Positions 1 through 9,294 are shown, numbered from the stretch's first letter. The stretch is DNA of 64,000 bases from Candidatus Peregrinibacteria bacterium GW2011_GWA2_33_10 (GCA_000989565.1 LBOO01000001.1:32032-96031); one strand, 5' to 3'. Numbers and translations: made by a program. The notes: generated by a model not told the origin, from the letters alone.

Positions 1-497
1 TTTCAAATAATAATGAGGATACCGAAAATTTAAAAGGAAACAGTGAAGAAGAAAAGGAAGACGAAGTCAATAATTCGGAGGAGATCAGTGATACAAATGA
101 ATCAAAATTGGATTCTGGCGACTGGGAAAGTTATTCCAGTGTGAATTACGGATTTTCCGTTAAATATCCAAACAATTGGACATTGGAAAAAGCCGGTTCT
201 TCAGTCCCGTCAAAAATCATTGAAGATGCCAATGCCTCTATGATCACATTGGTAAGTCCAACCGATTCAAAAATTTTAATTATTCCCGAAGGCCATTATG
301 AAACCAAAATTGAAGCCAAAGAGGTTTCGAATAAAGAAGTACGAATTGCCGAAAAAAATGCTCAAAGAATTGAATATGACAATGGTTATATAATTTATAA
401 TTTCAAAGATTCTCATAATTTTCGCATAGAATTCGATCCTTACAATAAAAAAGATCAACAATTTTTAAATGAATTGTTAAATAATCTGAGTTTCTAA
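1..497 (+). CDS. C-terminal part of a secreted/lipoprotein-like protein with acidic linker and PsbP-like domain (5' truncated by window)
   Basis: Frame is open from the window start (…NNNEDTENLKGNSEEEKEDEVNNSEEISDTNESKLDSGDWESY…) into the listed ORF 108..497; 'YGFSVKYPNNWTLEK' resembles PsbP/MOG1-like domains. Confidence 0.6.
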   Translation, partial: SNNNEDTENLKGNSEEEKEDEVNNSEEISDTNESKLDSGDWESYSSVNYGFSVKYPNNWTLEKAGSSVPSKIIEDANASMITLVSPTDSKILIIPEGHYETKIEAKEVSNKEVRIAEKNAQRIEYDNGYIIYNFKDSHNFRIEFDPYNKKDQQFLNELLNNLSF

Positions 498-508
498 ACA
501 AACACTCT

Positions 509-991
509 CTATTTAATCGCTCTTTTTATTGAAGTTAAAGTCCTATAAACCGACATCAAAGCTTCAAACCCTTTATTATTATTGTAGTTTTCAATATCAG
601 CTCTTTTCAAAGCATCTTCGATTTTTTTCACCATTAAGACTTCAAAAATAATTGGTTTGCCATTCTCCAACTGCACTTCCATAATTCCATCAGCGCATTT
701 TTGGCAAACATATTTATAATGATCCGTATCACCTTTTATGACTACTCCCAATGTTATTAGAGCATCATATTTATTAATAATTTTCTTGCACATTAAAGGA
801 ATTTCAAATGCACCGGGAACCTTATATAAATCATAAGTTTTCGGCAAATGTAAATTTTCCAAAGCCTTGTCCACTCCTAATAATAAATTGGAAATAATTT
901 CAGAATAATATTCGCTGACAACAACTCCAACTTTCCAGTCTCTATTTTTTTCTATTGCTGAATTTAAATCATTGGAATTTTCAATAAACAT
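509..991 (-). CDS. ribH: 6,7-dimethyl-8-ribityllumazine synthase
   Basis: Typical motifs 'VPGAFEIPLMCKKI', 'ALITLGVVIKGDTDHYKYVC', 'PIIFEVL'. Confidence 0.93.
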   Translation of the reverse strand: MFIENSNDLNSAIEKNRDWKVGVVVSEYYSEIISNLLLGVDKALENLHLPKTYDLYKVPGAFEIPLMCKKIINKYDALITLGVVIKGDTDHYKYVCQKCADGIMEVQLENGKPIIFEVLMVKKIEDALKRADIENYNNNKGFEALMSVYRTLTSIKRAIK

Positions 992-995
992 AAAT

Positions 996-1631
996 TTAAA
1001 TAAAATTACGTTCTTTTAGCCAATCAAATTTTGCTTCATTATTTTTTTCATTTAACATTCGTTCCAAATACCTGGCAATTAAATCAATTTCCAAATTAAC
1101 CAAATTGTCTTTCTTCAGTTTACCCAAATTCGTAAATTTCAAAGTATAAGGAATTAAAGCAACACCGAAAAAATCACTTTGCAAATCCATGATTGTCAAA
1201 CTAACGCCATTAACACAAATTGAACCTTTAAAAGCCAAAAACTTGCTTAGATTCGGGGGAAATTTAATATACAAAATGTTTTCATCTTCGCTTTTTTTAA
1301 AATCATGAACCTTTCCGATATCATCAACATGCCCTTGTACCAAATGCCCATCAATTCGATCATTTAAAGTTAAAGCTCTTTCCAAATTAACCTGTGTGGC
1401 AATCTCATAGACCTGAAAATTAGTCCTCTTTAAAGTTTCCGCCACAGCCTGAACAGTAAAAGAATGATCCTTAATCGAAGTAACAGTCTGGCAAACGCCG
1501 TCAACAGCAATCGAATCCCCTACTTTTAAATTCTCAAAAACTTTTTTTGCTTTAATGGTCAAATTCAAAATACTATCTTTGACATCAATATTCGAAATCA
1601 TACCGATTTCTTCAACAATACCTTTAAACAT
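996..1631 (-). CDS. ribE: riboflavin synthase alpha subunit
   Basis: Starts MFKGIVEEIG; two lumazine-binding repeats, 'DSIAVDGVCQTV' and 'GSICVNGVSLTI'. Confidence 0.93.
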   Translation of the reverse strand: MFKGIVEEIGMISNIDVKDSILNLTIKAKKVFENLKVGDSIAVDGVCQTVTSIKDHSFTVQAVAETLKRTNFQVYEIATQVNLERALTLNDRIDGHLVQGHVDDIGKVHDFKKSEDENILYIKFPPNLSKFLAFKGSICVNGVSLTIMDLQSDFFGVALIPYTLKFTNLGKLKKDNLVNLEIDLIARYLERMLNEKNNEAKFDWLKERNFI

Positions 1632-1675
1632 AGGAAAATATTAAATTTTGCTAATAGAGTAATATAAAAATAACA

Positions 1676-3505
1676 TTATTTCCTCGCGTTTAAAACATTA
1701 TATCCCCTTGTAAACGCATTAATCGATGCCACTATCACGTCCGGAGAAGTTCCGGAACCCGTAACCTCATTACCGAATTTATCGCGCATTTTTATTCTCA
1801 CTTCCACCACAGCGTCAGTTCCGGGAGTATCAATTTCCACATTATAATCAACCAAACTGAAATTAAGGGAATCTTTACCTTTTATCCCATTCTTTATGGC
1901 ATTTATAATCGCATCAACAGGCCCAACACCATTTGCCTCGCTTTCAAAAATTTCTTCTTTAAATCTCAATTTGACTGACGCGCTAGGTTTATCATGCATT
2001 TGCACATTCAAATGAAAATCCAATACTTTCAAAACCTCTTCCGCGAAAGCATGCTCTTTCAACGCGTTCTCAACTATATATTGTAAATCCGCTTTGCGCA
2101 TTTGAGTATTTTTTTCACTGAATTCCTTAATATTATCGTAAACTTTCTGCAAATAAATATTTTGTAAATCAATATTGAATTCTTTTTTAATGATTTTTTG
2201 TAATTCCTTGCTGTCCGAAGGAACTTTTTTCCATAAAATATCTTCTTTATTATTCATCAATGCAGACCTTATATTATATAATTTTAAATCAATATAACGA
2301 TCAATTTCCTCGATTTCAGGATCTAAAACCGCAGGATCAGGCAAATTTTTCAAAGCACTGATCGGATCTTTCAGACCAACACCGGTCATCACTAAAACAA
2401 CGCTGGAATTATTATCAATTTTTTTATCTTTTACTAATTTATTCAATGCCGCTAAAGGTAATGCACCGGAAGGTTCGACGAATATTGATTCTTCTTTTCC
2501 CAATTGCTGCTCTGCTTCCAAAGCTTCCAAATCCGAAACTGAAATAGCCATTCCCTTAGACTCTTTAATCGCATTTAAAACCAAATTGCCATCCAAAGGA
2601 AAATTAACCGCAATCGCGCTGCAAATAGTATTTACTTTATCCCATCTTTTAATAGGTTGTTTTTTACTGAAAGCTTCAACGATTGTTGCACACCCTTCAG
2701 TTTGAACTCCAATTAACTTAGGTAACTTATCAATGAATCCGAGTTCAAAATATTCTTTAAACCCTTTCCAAATAGCTGATAAATTTGTTCCGCAACCTAT
2801 TGGACAAATCAAATAATCAGGCGGCTTCCAATATAATTGTTCAATAATTTCATAAGCCTGTGATTTCTGACCTTCCCTACGAAAAACATAATCACCCGCC
2901 AAGTAAAATTTATGTTTTTTTGCCATTTCTTCGGCTAATTTCGCGCAAACACTATAAGTATCGCGAATTTGTAATACTCTCGCTCCATAAGTTAAAGATT
3001 GCGATAATTTACCAATTGGTGTTCCTTCAGGCACTAATACATAGCATGGTATGCGTGCCAAAGAAGCGTAAGCCGCGGCGCTCGCAGCCATATTTCCCGA
3101 AGAAGCCAAACAAATCGCTTTAGCATTCATTTCCAAAGCTTTTGTTATTTCAACTAAAGTTCCTCTATCCTTAAAAACACCTGTAGGATTCGCACCTTCA
3201 TTTTTAACATATACATCTTTAAGTTTATATTTTTTAGCTAAATTCGATGTTGTATAAAGAGGAGTCCCGCCTTCCTTCAAAGTAACGATTTTTTCAAAAT
3301 CCATAATCGGATAAAAATCCGCATATTTCATGGCTGATAAAGGTGCTTTCCTTAATGAAAAGTTATTCAAACGCGTTTTAATTCTATTATAATCATAAAT
3401 AACATCCAAAGAATCACCGCAATTTAAACAAGTGGTTACAGTTTGAGATTCATCAAAATCAGTTTTACATGACACGCATTGAAGTTTATAAAATTTCGTA
3501 GGCAT
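1676..3505 (-). CDS. thrC: threonine synthase-like PLP enzyme fused to C-terminal LeuA-type allosteric domain
   Basis: N-terminal zinc ribbon CxxC…CxxC, PLP motif 'NPTGVFKDRGT', 'ASSGNMAASAAAYA'; C-terminal 'ANGVGPVDAIINAI…DTPGTDAVVEVRI…GSGTSPDVIVASINAF' typical of the LeuA regulatory domain. Confidence 0.85.
   Translation of the reverse strand: MPTKFYKLQCVSCKTDFDESQTVTTCLNCGDSLDVIYDYNRIKTRLNNFSLRKAPLSAMKYADFYPIMDFEKIVTLKEGGTPLYTTSNLAKKYKLKDVYVKNEGANPTGVFKDRGTLVEITKALEMNAKAICLASSGNMAASAAAYASLARIPCYVLVPEGTPIGKLSQSLTYGARVLQIRDTYSVCAKLAEEMAKKHKFYLAGDYVFRREGQKSQAYEIIEQLYWKPPDYLICPIGCGTNLSAIWKGFKEYFELGFIDKLPKLIGVQTEGCATIVEAFSKKQPIKRWDKVNTICSAIAVNFPLDGNLVLNAIKESKGMAISVSDLEALEAEQQLGKEESIFVEPSGALPLAALNKLVKDKKIDNNSSVVLVMTGVGLKDPISALKNLPDPAVLDPEIEEIDRYIDLKLYNIRSALMNNKEDILWKKVPSDSKELQKIIKKEFNIDLQNIYLQKVYDNIKEFSEKNTQMRKADLQYIVENALKEHAFAEEVLKVLDFHLNVQMHDKPSASVKLRFKEEIFESEANGVGPVDAIINAIKNGIKGKDSLNFSLVDYNVEIDTPGTDAVVEVRIKMRDKFGNEVTGSGTSPDVIVASINAFTRGYNVLNARK
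1679..2026 (-). other. LeuA allosteric (dimerisation) domain fused to threonine synthase
   Basis: Motifs PSASVKL, ANGVGPVDA, TPGTDA, GSGTSPDVIVAS, matching the C-terminal domain of 2-isopropylmalate/citramalate synthases. Confidence 0.8.
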
Positions 3506-3600
3506 TTTAAAAAATTACAATCAAAAAATTAAACACATATATTAAATAACGAAAAAGAGGGAAATACAATGCAAATTTAGATGTCAGTTATCAGTGATCA

Positions 3601-3969
3601 CTACTCCAACGCCACACATTCAATCTCCACCATCGCACCTTTAGGAAGCGCAGCTACTTCAACAGTCGCCCTTGCAGGCTTATGCGGAAAAAAATTGGCA
3701 TAAACTTCATTTACCAGAAAAAAATCATTTAAATCTTTCAAATAAATGGTTGTTTTTATAACTTTTTCCAGCGAAGAACCGGCACTTTCAAGTACATTTT
3801 TCAAATTTTCGCATACCTGAGCAGTCTGTCTTCCGGAATCACCATTAACCAGCAGACCTTCAGTGTTTAAAGGAATTTGACCGGAACAAAAAATAAATCC
3901 ATTTGCTTTTATGGCCTGACTATATGGCCCAATAGCTTCCGGAGCCTTATTTGTTTTAATAAATTCCAT
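3601..3969 (-). CDS. ridA: RidA/YjgF family enamine/imine deaminase
   Basis: 'APEAIGPYSQAIKANGFIFCSGQIPLN', 'PARATVEVAALPKGAMVEIECVA'. Confidence 0.95.
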   Translation of the reverse strand: MEFIKTNKAPEAIGPYSQAIKANGFIFCSGQIPLNTEGLLVNGDSGRQTAQVCENLKNVLESAGSSLEKVIKTTIYLKDLNDFFLVNEVYANFFPHKPARATVEVAALPKGAMVEIECVALE

Positions 3970-4005
3970 AATAATTTAAATTATAAATTTAAAATAAGTA
4001 AAATA

Positions 4006-4767
4006 TTATTTTTCCAAACCTATATTATATCCCGTAACTTTTCTTAATCTTTTTAAAAGCTTCTTTTTTTGTTTTACACTTTTTTCATATAAAAGTCTAA
4101 TTCTTACGCGAAAACGAAAATTCAATTTATTGAATATCGAATCAGTAACTTTATAGATGCTATAAGTTATAAAATAAGCCGCAAAAACATCAATAGAATA
4201 ATGGACATGCATAAAAAGTACAGTTAAAGCCATAATAAATGAACTGATGAGAAAAAAATATGAGATCCATTTATTATCCTTATTAAAAAGTAGAAAAGCC
4301 AAAAAAGGGATTCCTGTATGAGCGGAAAAAAATAAATCATTTTTATAAAAAAAACTGATCAACAAAGAGTTTTCAGGATTTGGCCCGGCATGAGTTAAAA
4401 AATTTTCAGGCATGCCGATATGCGTTAAAGAAATGAAAAAACTGCGAATAATTATAAAAGACGCGTAAGCTTTTAAAGTAAAAGGAAAAACTTCCGGACG
4501 GAATAAAATTGGATATAAAAAAATTACGGATATGATAATTGTAATTCCGGTAACATAAAAAAAATTCAAATCCAAAGTGGGGATATGATCCAGAATCAAA
4601 TCCTGCACAGCTAAAACTTCAATGTTGGAAACATAAAGACTGGCAAAAACATTGATGATCAAAGCTAGAAACATTACCAATAATCCGATTAAAAAGGAAA
4701 ATTTAAAGTGTTGATCTTGAATTAAAGTTTTCCATTGACGAATAGGTTGAAATTTTCGATACACCAT
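4006..4767 (-). CDS. membrane PAP2-like phosphatase/transferase related to sphingomyelin synthase-like proteins
   Basis: Multiple TM segments; 'FFSAHTGIPFLA' and 'HVHYSIDVFAAYFITY' resemble catalytic motifs of the PAP2_C/sphingomyelin synthase family. Confidence 0.65.
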   Translation of the reverse strand: MVYRKFQPIRQWKTLIQDQHFKFSFLIGLLVMFLALIINVFASLYVSNIEVLAVQDLILDHIPTLDLNFFYVTGITIIISVIFLYPILFRPEVFPFTLKAYASFIIIRSFFISLTHIGMPENFLTHAGPNPENSLLISFFYKNDLFFSAHTGIPFLAFLLFNKDNKWISYFFLISSFIMALTVLFMHVHYSIDVFAAYFITYSIYKVTDSIFNKLNFRFRVRIRLLYEKSVKQKKKLLKRLRKVTGYNIGLEK

Positions 4768-4862
4768 AAAATGACAAATAATATATTAAATCTTATTGAT
4801 TTTAAATCTTACAGGAGAAAAGCTAAACAGAAAAGAGAAAAAACATAGTTAATGATCAGAAA

Positions 4863-5972
4863 TCAGTGATCCCTTACAATCGCCTCCGCAATATAATCCC
4901 CCATTTCCATTGTTCTGACTTTTCTCAACCCCTCCCTATAAATGTCCCCTGTCCGTATCCCCTTTTCCAAAACATTAATCACGGCATTCTCAATTGCTTC
5001 TCCTTCTTTAATCATAGAAAAAGAATATTTTAACATCAAAGCTGCTGATAAAATTTGGGCGATTGGATTGGCAATATTTATTCCCGCGATATCCTGTGCG
5101 CTGCCGCCGATAGGTTCAAACAAACCAAAATTTTTATCATTAAGAGACGCGGAAGGAGCCATTCCTAAAGAGCCACTGATTACTGAGCCTAAATCACTTA
5201 AAATATCTCCAAACATATTTTCAGTTAATAAAACATCAAAATAATTGGGATTTTTCATTAATTGCATGGCCGCATTATCAACATACATAAATTCAAAGTC
5301 CACATTCTTATTTTTTTGCGCGAATTCTTTTGTGATTTTTCTCCAAAGTAAACTGCAATCAAGAACATTCGCTTTATCAACAACAGTAATTTTTTTATTT
5401 CTTTTCTCAGCTATTTCCACAGCTAATTTTATAATTCTACGAATCTCACTCTCTTTATAAGACATGATATCGATGGCAACTTCCTCTCCGTTATCCATAT
5501 AAGTTTTATGCTCCCCAAAATAAATTCCACCTGTTAATTCTCTTAAAATCATTACATCAACACCATTTTCCACAATATTATTTTTTAGAACGGAAAGCTC
5601 TATTAATGGCTTATACAAATAAATAGGTCTTAAATTCGCGTATAAATTAAATTTTTTTCGTAGTCCTAAAAGCGCGTTTTTTTCCACTCCCTGCCATTTT
5701 TTCTCAGTTTGTTTATCCACCGGCCCGCCAACCGAACCAAACAAAATCGCATCACAATCACTGCACGCGTCTAACGTTTTTTGAGGTAAATGTTCACCAT
5801 AAACATCATAAGCCGCTCCTCCGACCAATTCCTCATTATATAAAAATTTATGATCAAAAATCACCGCGATTTTATCTAAAACCTTAATCGCTTCCCTCAT
5901 AACTTCCGGTCCAATTCCATCCCCCGCCAAAACAGCAATCTTCTTTTGCATAAAAAAAATAATTCTAAACAT
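4863..5972 (-). CDS. leuB: 3-isopropylmalate dehydrogenase
   Basis: 'IAVLAGDGIGPEVM', 'LRELTGGIYFGEHK', 'NMFGDILSDLGSVISGSLGMAPSAS', 'FEPIGGSAQDIAG'; true start probably MQKKIAVL. Confidence 0.93.
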   Translation of the reverse strand: MFRIIFFMQKKIAVLAGDGIGPEVMREAIKVLDKIAVIFDHKFLYNEELVGGAAYDVYGEHLPQKTLDACSDCDAILFGSVGGPVDKQTEKKWQGVEKNALLGLRKKFNLYANLRPIYLYKPLIELSVLKNNIVENGVDVMILRELTGGIYFGEHKTYMDNGEEVAIDIMSYKESEIRRIIKLAVEIAEKRNKKITVVDKANVLDCSLLWRKITKEFAQKNKNVDFEFMYVDNAAMQLMKNPNYFDVLLTENMFGDILSDLGSVISGSLGMAPSASLNDKNFGLFEPIGGSAQDIAGINIANPIAQILSAALMLKYSFSMIKEGEAIENAVINVLEKGIRTGDIYREGLRKVRTMEMGDYIAEAIVRDH

Positions 5973-6039
5973 AAGAAAATTAGAATAAACTTAATAAAAA
6001 GTAAAGATATAATCCTTTTACGGACTGCGCTTGCCCTTC

Positions 6040-8667
6040 TCATTTATTTTCATGCCATCTTTTAATTTTATCCTCAACCAAATCTCTTGGTTTCGCGTAT
6101 TTTTCTCTCGCGACTTTAATGATTTTATTTATTTGGTCCGAGTCGTTTTCATGAATTGGAGGAGAAAGAGTATCAAAAGAAAATGTTTTTGTCGGCATTC
6201 CATCAACCAAAAGCTTTGTGTAAGCAGTATATTTACTCAAAGAGATTAAATCATTTTCAGTAACTTCCTCGCTGAATTGAGAAGACAAAAATTCAGCATC
6301 CGTAAATCCCACTTGGAAAGCCATTGTTGTTCCCACGTTCCCAAAAACAGCTTCTCTTACTTCATCGGGCATTTGAGCGATATATTGATTTGCCATTGTT
6401 AAATTCAAACGGTATTTTCTGGCTTCAGATAAAATTGTGGCAAAAGAGTCTGTGGCGAAATTTTGGAATTCATCAACGTATAAATAAAAATCTTTACGAT
6501 CCTTTTCCGGAATATTAGCTCTGCTCATGGCATCCAATTGAAATTTTGTAATAATCATCGAACCCAAAAGACTTGAAACATCCTCTCCGATTTTCCCCTT
6601 AGATAAATTAACGATCACGATTTTGTTTTTATCCATCGCAAATCTGAAATCAATGGAACTTTTTGGCTGACCAACAATGTTTCTAATAATCGGACTTGAT
6701 AAAAATTGTCCGACTTTATTTAAAATCGGAGAAATTGCTTCGATTTTCTGTTTATCTTGCATTTTTTCAAATTCATTTTCCCAAAAAGATCTGACAATCG
6801 GATCAGTCAATTTTGCAACTACTTTTTTTCTAAATACTGAATCCTGAAGCATGCGCGTAATTCCCAACATCGTGGTATTCGGGTATTCCAATAAAGACAA
6901 AATGGTATTCCTTAAAATATGCTCAAGCCGTGGGCCCCAACTGTCAGCATATATTTTTTTGAATATTCCTATCAAACCTGAACATACAATTGTATTAAAT
7001 TGAGGATCTATATTCTCCAACATATTGAACGCGACAGGAAAATCTCTATCGGAAGGATCAAAAACAATAACATGATTTGTACGCCATGGGGGTATGAAAT
7101 TCATTATATTTTCCGCTAAATCTCCATGGGGATCAATGACTGCCAATCCTCTCCCCCTTTGAATATCCGAAAAAATCATATTTTCCAATAATGTTGATTT
7201 TCCCATTCCGGTTTTTCCAATAATGTAAATATGTCGCCTTCTATCGGTTTTTTTGATTCCAAATTCATTATAAATTCCCCGAAAATTGGTTTTCCCCAAC
7301 AAAGTATATTCATCTTCATCCAAATATTTCGGATCAGGAAGATCAGACGGCGGTTCAAGCTTTTTCGATCGCACCCAAAAAATATTCGGAGTCATCACAA
7401 CATTGGTCGGCAGATGAAAAATTGTTGCTATCTCTTCCGTGTTTAAGACAAAACTTTTGATTATTTTTCTAAATTGAAACCTATCAACAGCATCCTTCCC
7501 TTTTGTAAATTCCTTCAGAAAAAAACCATTCATATGTGGAATGCTGAATTGCTTAAATGAACCCGCGATTTCTCTAACTTTGCTTTGCGCTTCGGAAATT
7601 TTTGCTGATTCCGGAATATAAAGAACTCTGATATTTACCTCAAATAATAGCTTTGCAACCTTATCCATGGCCGCGGACAAAGGAGATTCTCGATCGTGGC
7701 TGCGTGAAATTTCTTCTTTTAATTCTTCAATGTCTCTTTTTTCGTCAATCACGCTTTTATTATTTTTACTTAAAATTCCTCCAATTCGGATTCTTTGAAA
7801 AAAGAAAGAAAAATATAATGGGAAAAAAACATACCTAAACCATTTTTCCTTCTTACAAAACAGATTGGCGTAAAGTCTTTGAATTGAATTAAAATAACTA
7901 AAAATACCTTTTGACAGCAATCTCACACAATCAACATAAATTTTTCTCCATTTCTCCGGCATAGGCCTGCAAACAATCTGTATCCAAGCTTGATCATAAG
8001 GTGAATTCAGTTTGGAAATCGAAGCTGTAATGCCCGCGATCGGGTCCACGGCAACTTGTTTTAATTTATCTTCGAATTGAATATATCTTTTAATCGGAAA
8101 AATATCAGGAGATGACAAACTTAATTCACCCCCGACAATTCCTTTATAAGTGTTGATTTTTATCCCGCTTTTCGGAATTCTGTCCCCGAGTAAAATTTCC
8201 GGTTTTATAAGAGCTTTGCTATCGGATTTTTTTTCATTATCTTTTTTTGTATTTATAACTTCAACCATCTGCACCACGGCGAAATCTTCAACTTCCTTAA
8301 TTTCAACATCAGGATATTGTGCGTAAATCTGACCTTCAATTAAACTGCGATAAGTTACCGGAATACGAACGTAAAATTTTATCTGTTTATTGATATTGGC
8401 GATTTCAAAACTAATATTATCTACACAAAATCCTCTTAATTTCTGGCCAAATGTAATTCTATCATCAGTGGAATGTATAGTAGCGAATATTTGCTCCGCC
8501 ATAATCGGTCCAAGCTCATTTTCACGGGAAACTTGAACAGAAAGAACGCAATATTCAGCATGTTTTTTAAATCTTTTTTTCTGCCAATAAATAAAAATAC
8601 TAAAAAGTAATTTTATTAAAATTATACTACTGCCTATCAACCCTAAAATTACTAAAACATTCCGCAT
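6040..8667 (-). CDS. VirD4/TraG/HerA-like type IV secretion-type ATPase, membrane anchored
   Basis: N-terminal TM; Walker A 'GKTGMGKSTLLEN', 'AVIDPHGDLAENIMNFIP', Walker B region 'DFYLYVDEFQNFATDSFATILSEARKY'; paralogous to 46447..48900. Confidence 0.8.
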   Translation of the reverse strand: MRNVLVILGLIGSSIILIKLLFSIFIYWQKKRFKKHAEYCVLSVQVSRENELGPIMAEQIFATIHSTDDRITFGQKLRGFCVDNISFEIANINKQIKFYVRIPVTYRSLIEGQIYAQYPDVEIKEVEDFAVVQMVEVINTKKDNEKKSDSKALIKPEILLGDRIPKSGIKINTYKGIVGGELSLSSPDIFPIKRYIQFEDKLKQVAVDPIAGITASISKLNSPYDQAWIQIVCRPMPEKWRKIYVDCVRLLSKGIFSYFNSIQRLYANLFCKKEKWFRYVFFPLYFSFFFQRIRIGGILSKNNKSVIDEKRDIEELKEEISRSHDRESPLSAAMDKVAKLLFEVNIRVLYIPESAKISEAQSKVREIAGSFKQFSIPHMNGFFLKEFTKGKDAVDRFQFRKIIKSFVLNTEEIATIFHLPTNVVMTPNIFWVRSKKLEPPSDLPDPKYLDEDEYTLLGKTNFRGIYNEFGIKKTDRRRHIYIIGKTGMGKSTLLENMIFSDIQRGRGLAVIDPHGDLAENIMNFIPPWRTNHVIVFDPSDRDFPVAFNMLENIDPQFNTIVCSGLIGIFKKIYADSWGPRLEHILRNTILSLLEYPNTTMLGITRMLQDSVFRKKVVAKLTDPIVRSFWENEFEKMQDKQKIEAISPILNKVGQFLSSPIIRNIVGQPKSSIDFRFAMDKNKIVIVNLSKGKIGEDVSSLLGSMIITKFQLDAMSRANIPEKDRKDFYLYVDEFQNFATDSFATILSEARKYRLNLTMANQYIAQMPDEVREAVFGNVGTTMAFQVGFTDAEFLSSQFSEEVTENDLISLSKYTAYTKLLVDGMPTKTFSFDTLSPPIHENDSDQINKIIKVAREKYAKPRDLVEDKIKRWHENK

Positions 8668-8759
8668 ATGAAAAGACTTATATAAAATCTTTATATTATA
8701 GCGTAAAACAAAGGAAATTGTAATGGAAAATCAAAAAAATTATTCGCTCTTGAAAACAA

Positions 8760-8882
8760 GAGAGTGTTCAAAAAGTATCAGATGTGGCTTTTCTTTTGAA
8801 AACAATAATGTGAGCGTAGTAATCTACGTGATCACTATTTTTTTCAAAAAAAAGTCACAGATGATGCTTTTTCAACACTCTC
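8760..8882. repeat. long imperfect inverted repeat (about 43-nt arms), MITE/terminator-like, overlapping ruvX 3' end
   Basis: GAGAGTGTTCAAAAAGTATCAGATGTGGCTTTTCTTTTGAAAA pairs with the reverse complement of …TTCAAAAAAAAGTCACAGATGATGCTTTTTCAACACTCTC. Confidence 0.85.
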
Positions 8883-9294
8883 GATTAATGGAATCCAAAT
8901 AACCCTGTAGAATATAAGCGGCGCTATACATATCAATTTTTCCTTTACTATACTTCTGCAATTTTCGATTACCTTTAATATTATCCAAAATCACTTTTGT
9001 ACTGAAACGTTCATCAACACTGATTACTTTTTTATCACTGAAGTTATGTTTTAATTGCTTAATAAAAGCATATACAAGATCAGTCTGCTTTGAAGCACCA
9101 CCCTTTAAATTTAAAGGCAAACCAACAATAATTTCTTGGATATCATACTTATTTAAATATTCACTTAATTTACCAAAAACATCATTTGTTTCAATGACTT
9201 CCAATGGTATTGCAATAACATTATCCGGATCACTCAACGCGATTCCGGTACGGATATCACCATAATCAATCCCGATTAATCTGTTTTTCATCAT
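8872..9294 (-). CDS. ruvX: Holliday junction resolvase-like RuvX (YqgF)
   Basis: 'RLIGIDYGDIRTGIALSD', 'EIIVGLPLNLKGG', 'VISVDERFSTKVI'. Confidence 0.93.
   Translation of the reverse strand: MMKNRLIGIDYGDIRTGIALSDPDNVIAIPLEVIETNDVFGKLSEYLNKYDIQEIIVGLPLNLKGGASKQTDLVYAFIKQLKHNFSDKKVISVDERFSTKVILDNIKGNRKLQKYSKGKIDMYSAAYILQGYLDSINREC

Noticed and set aside
509-1631. Novel riboflavin cluster
   Set aside because: ribH and ribE appear standard; the absence of ribBA/ribD here may simply mean they lie elsewhere.
2860-3123. 87-aa plus-strand ORF inside thrC
   Set aside because: Shadow ORF opposite conserved PLP-enzyme coding sequence.
6040-8667. Integrative conjugative element
   Set aside because: No relaxase, integrase, att repeats or pilus genes nearby; flanks are housekeeping genes, so only a VirD4-like ATPase is claimed.
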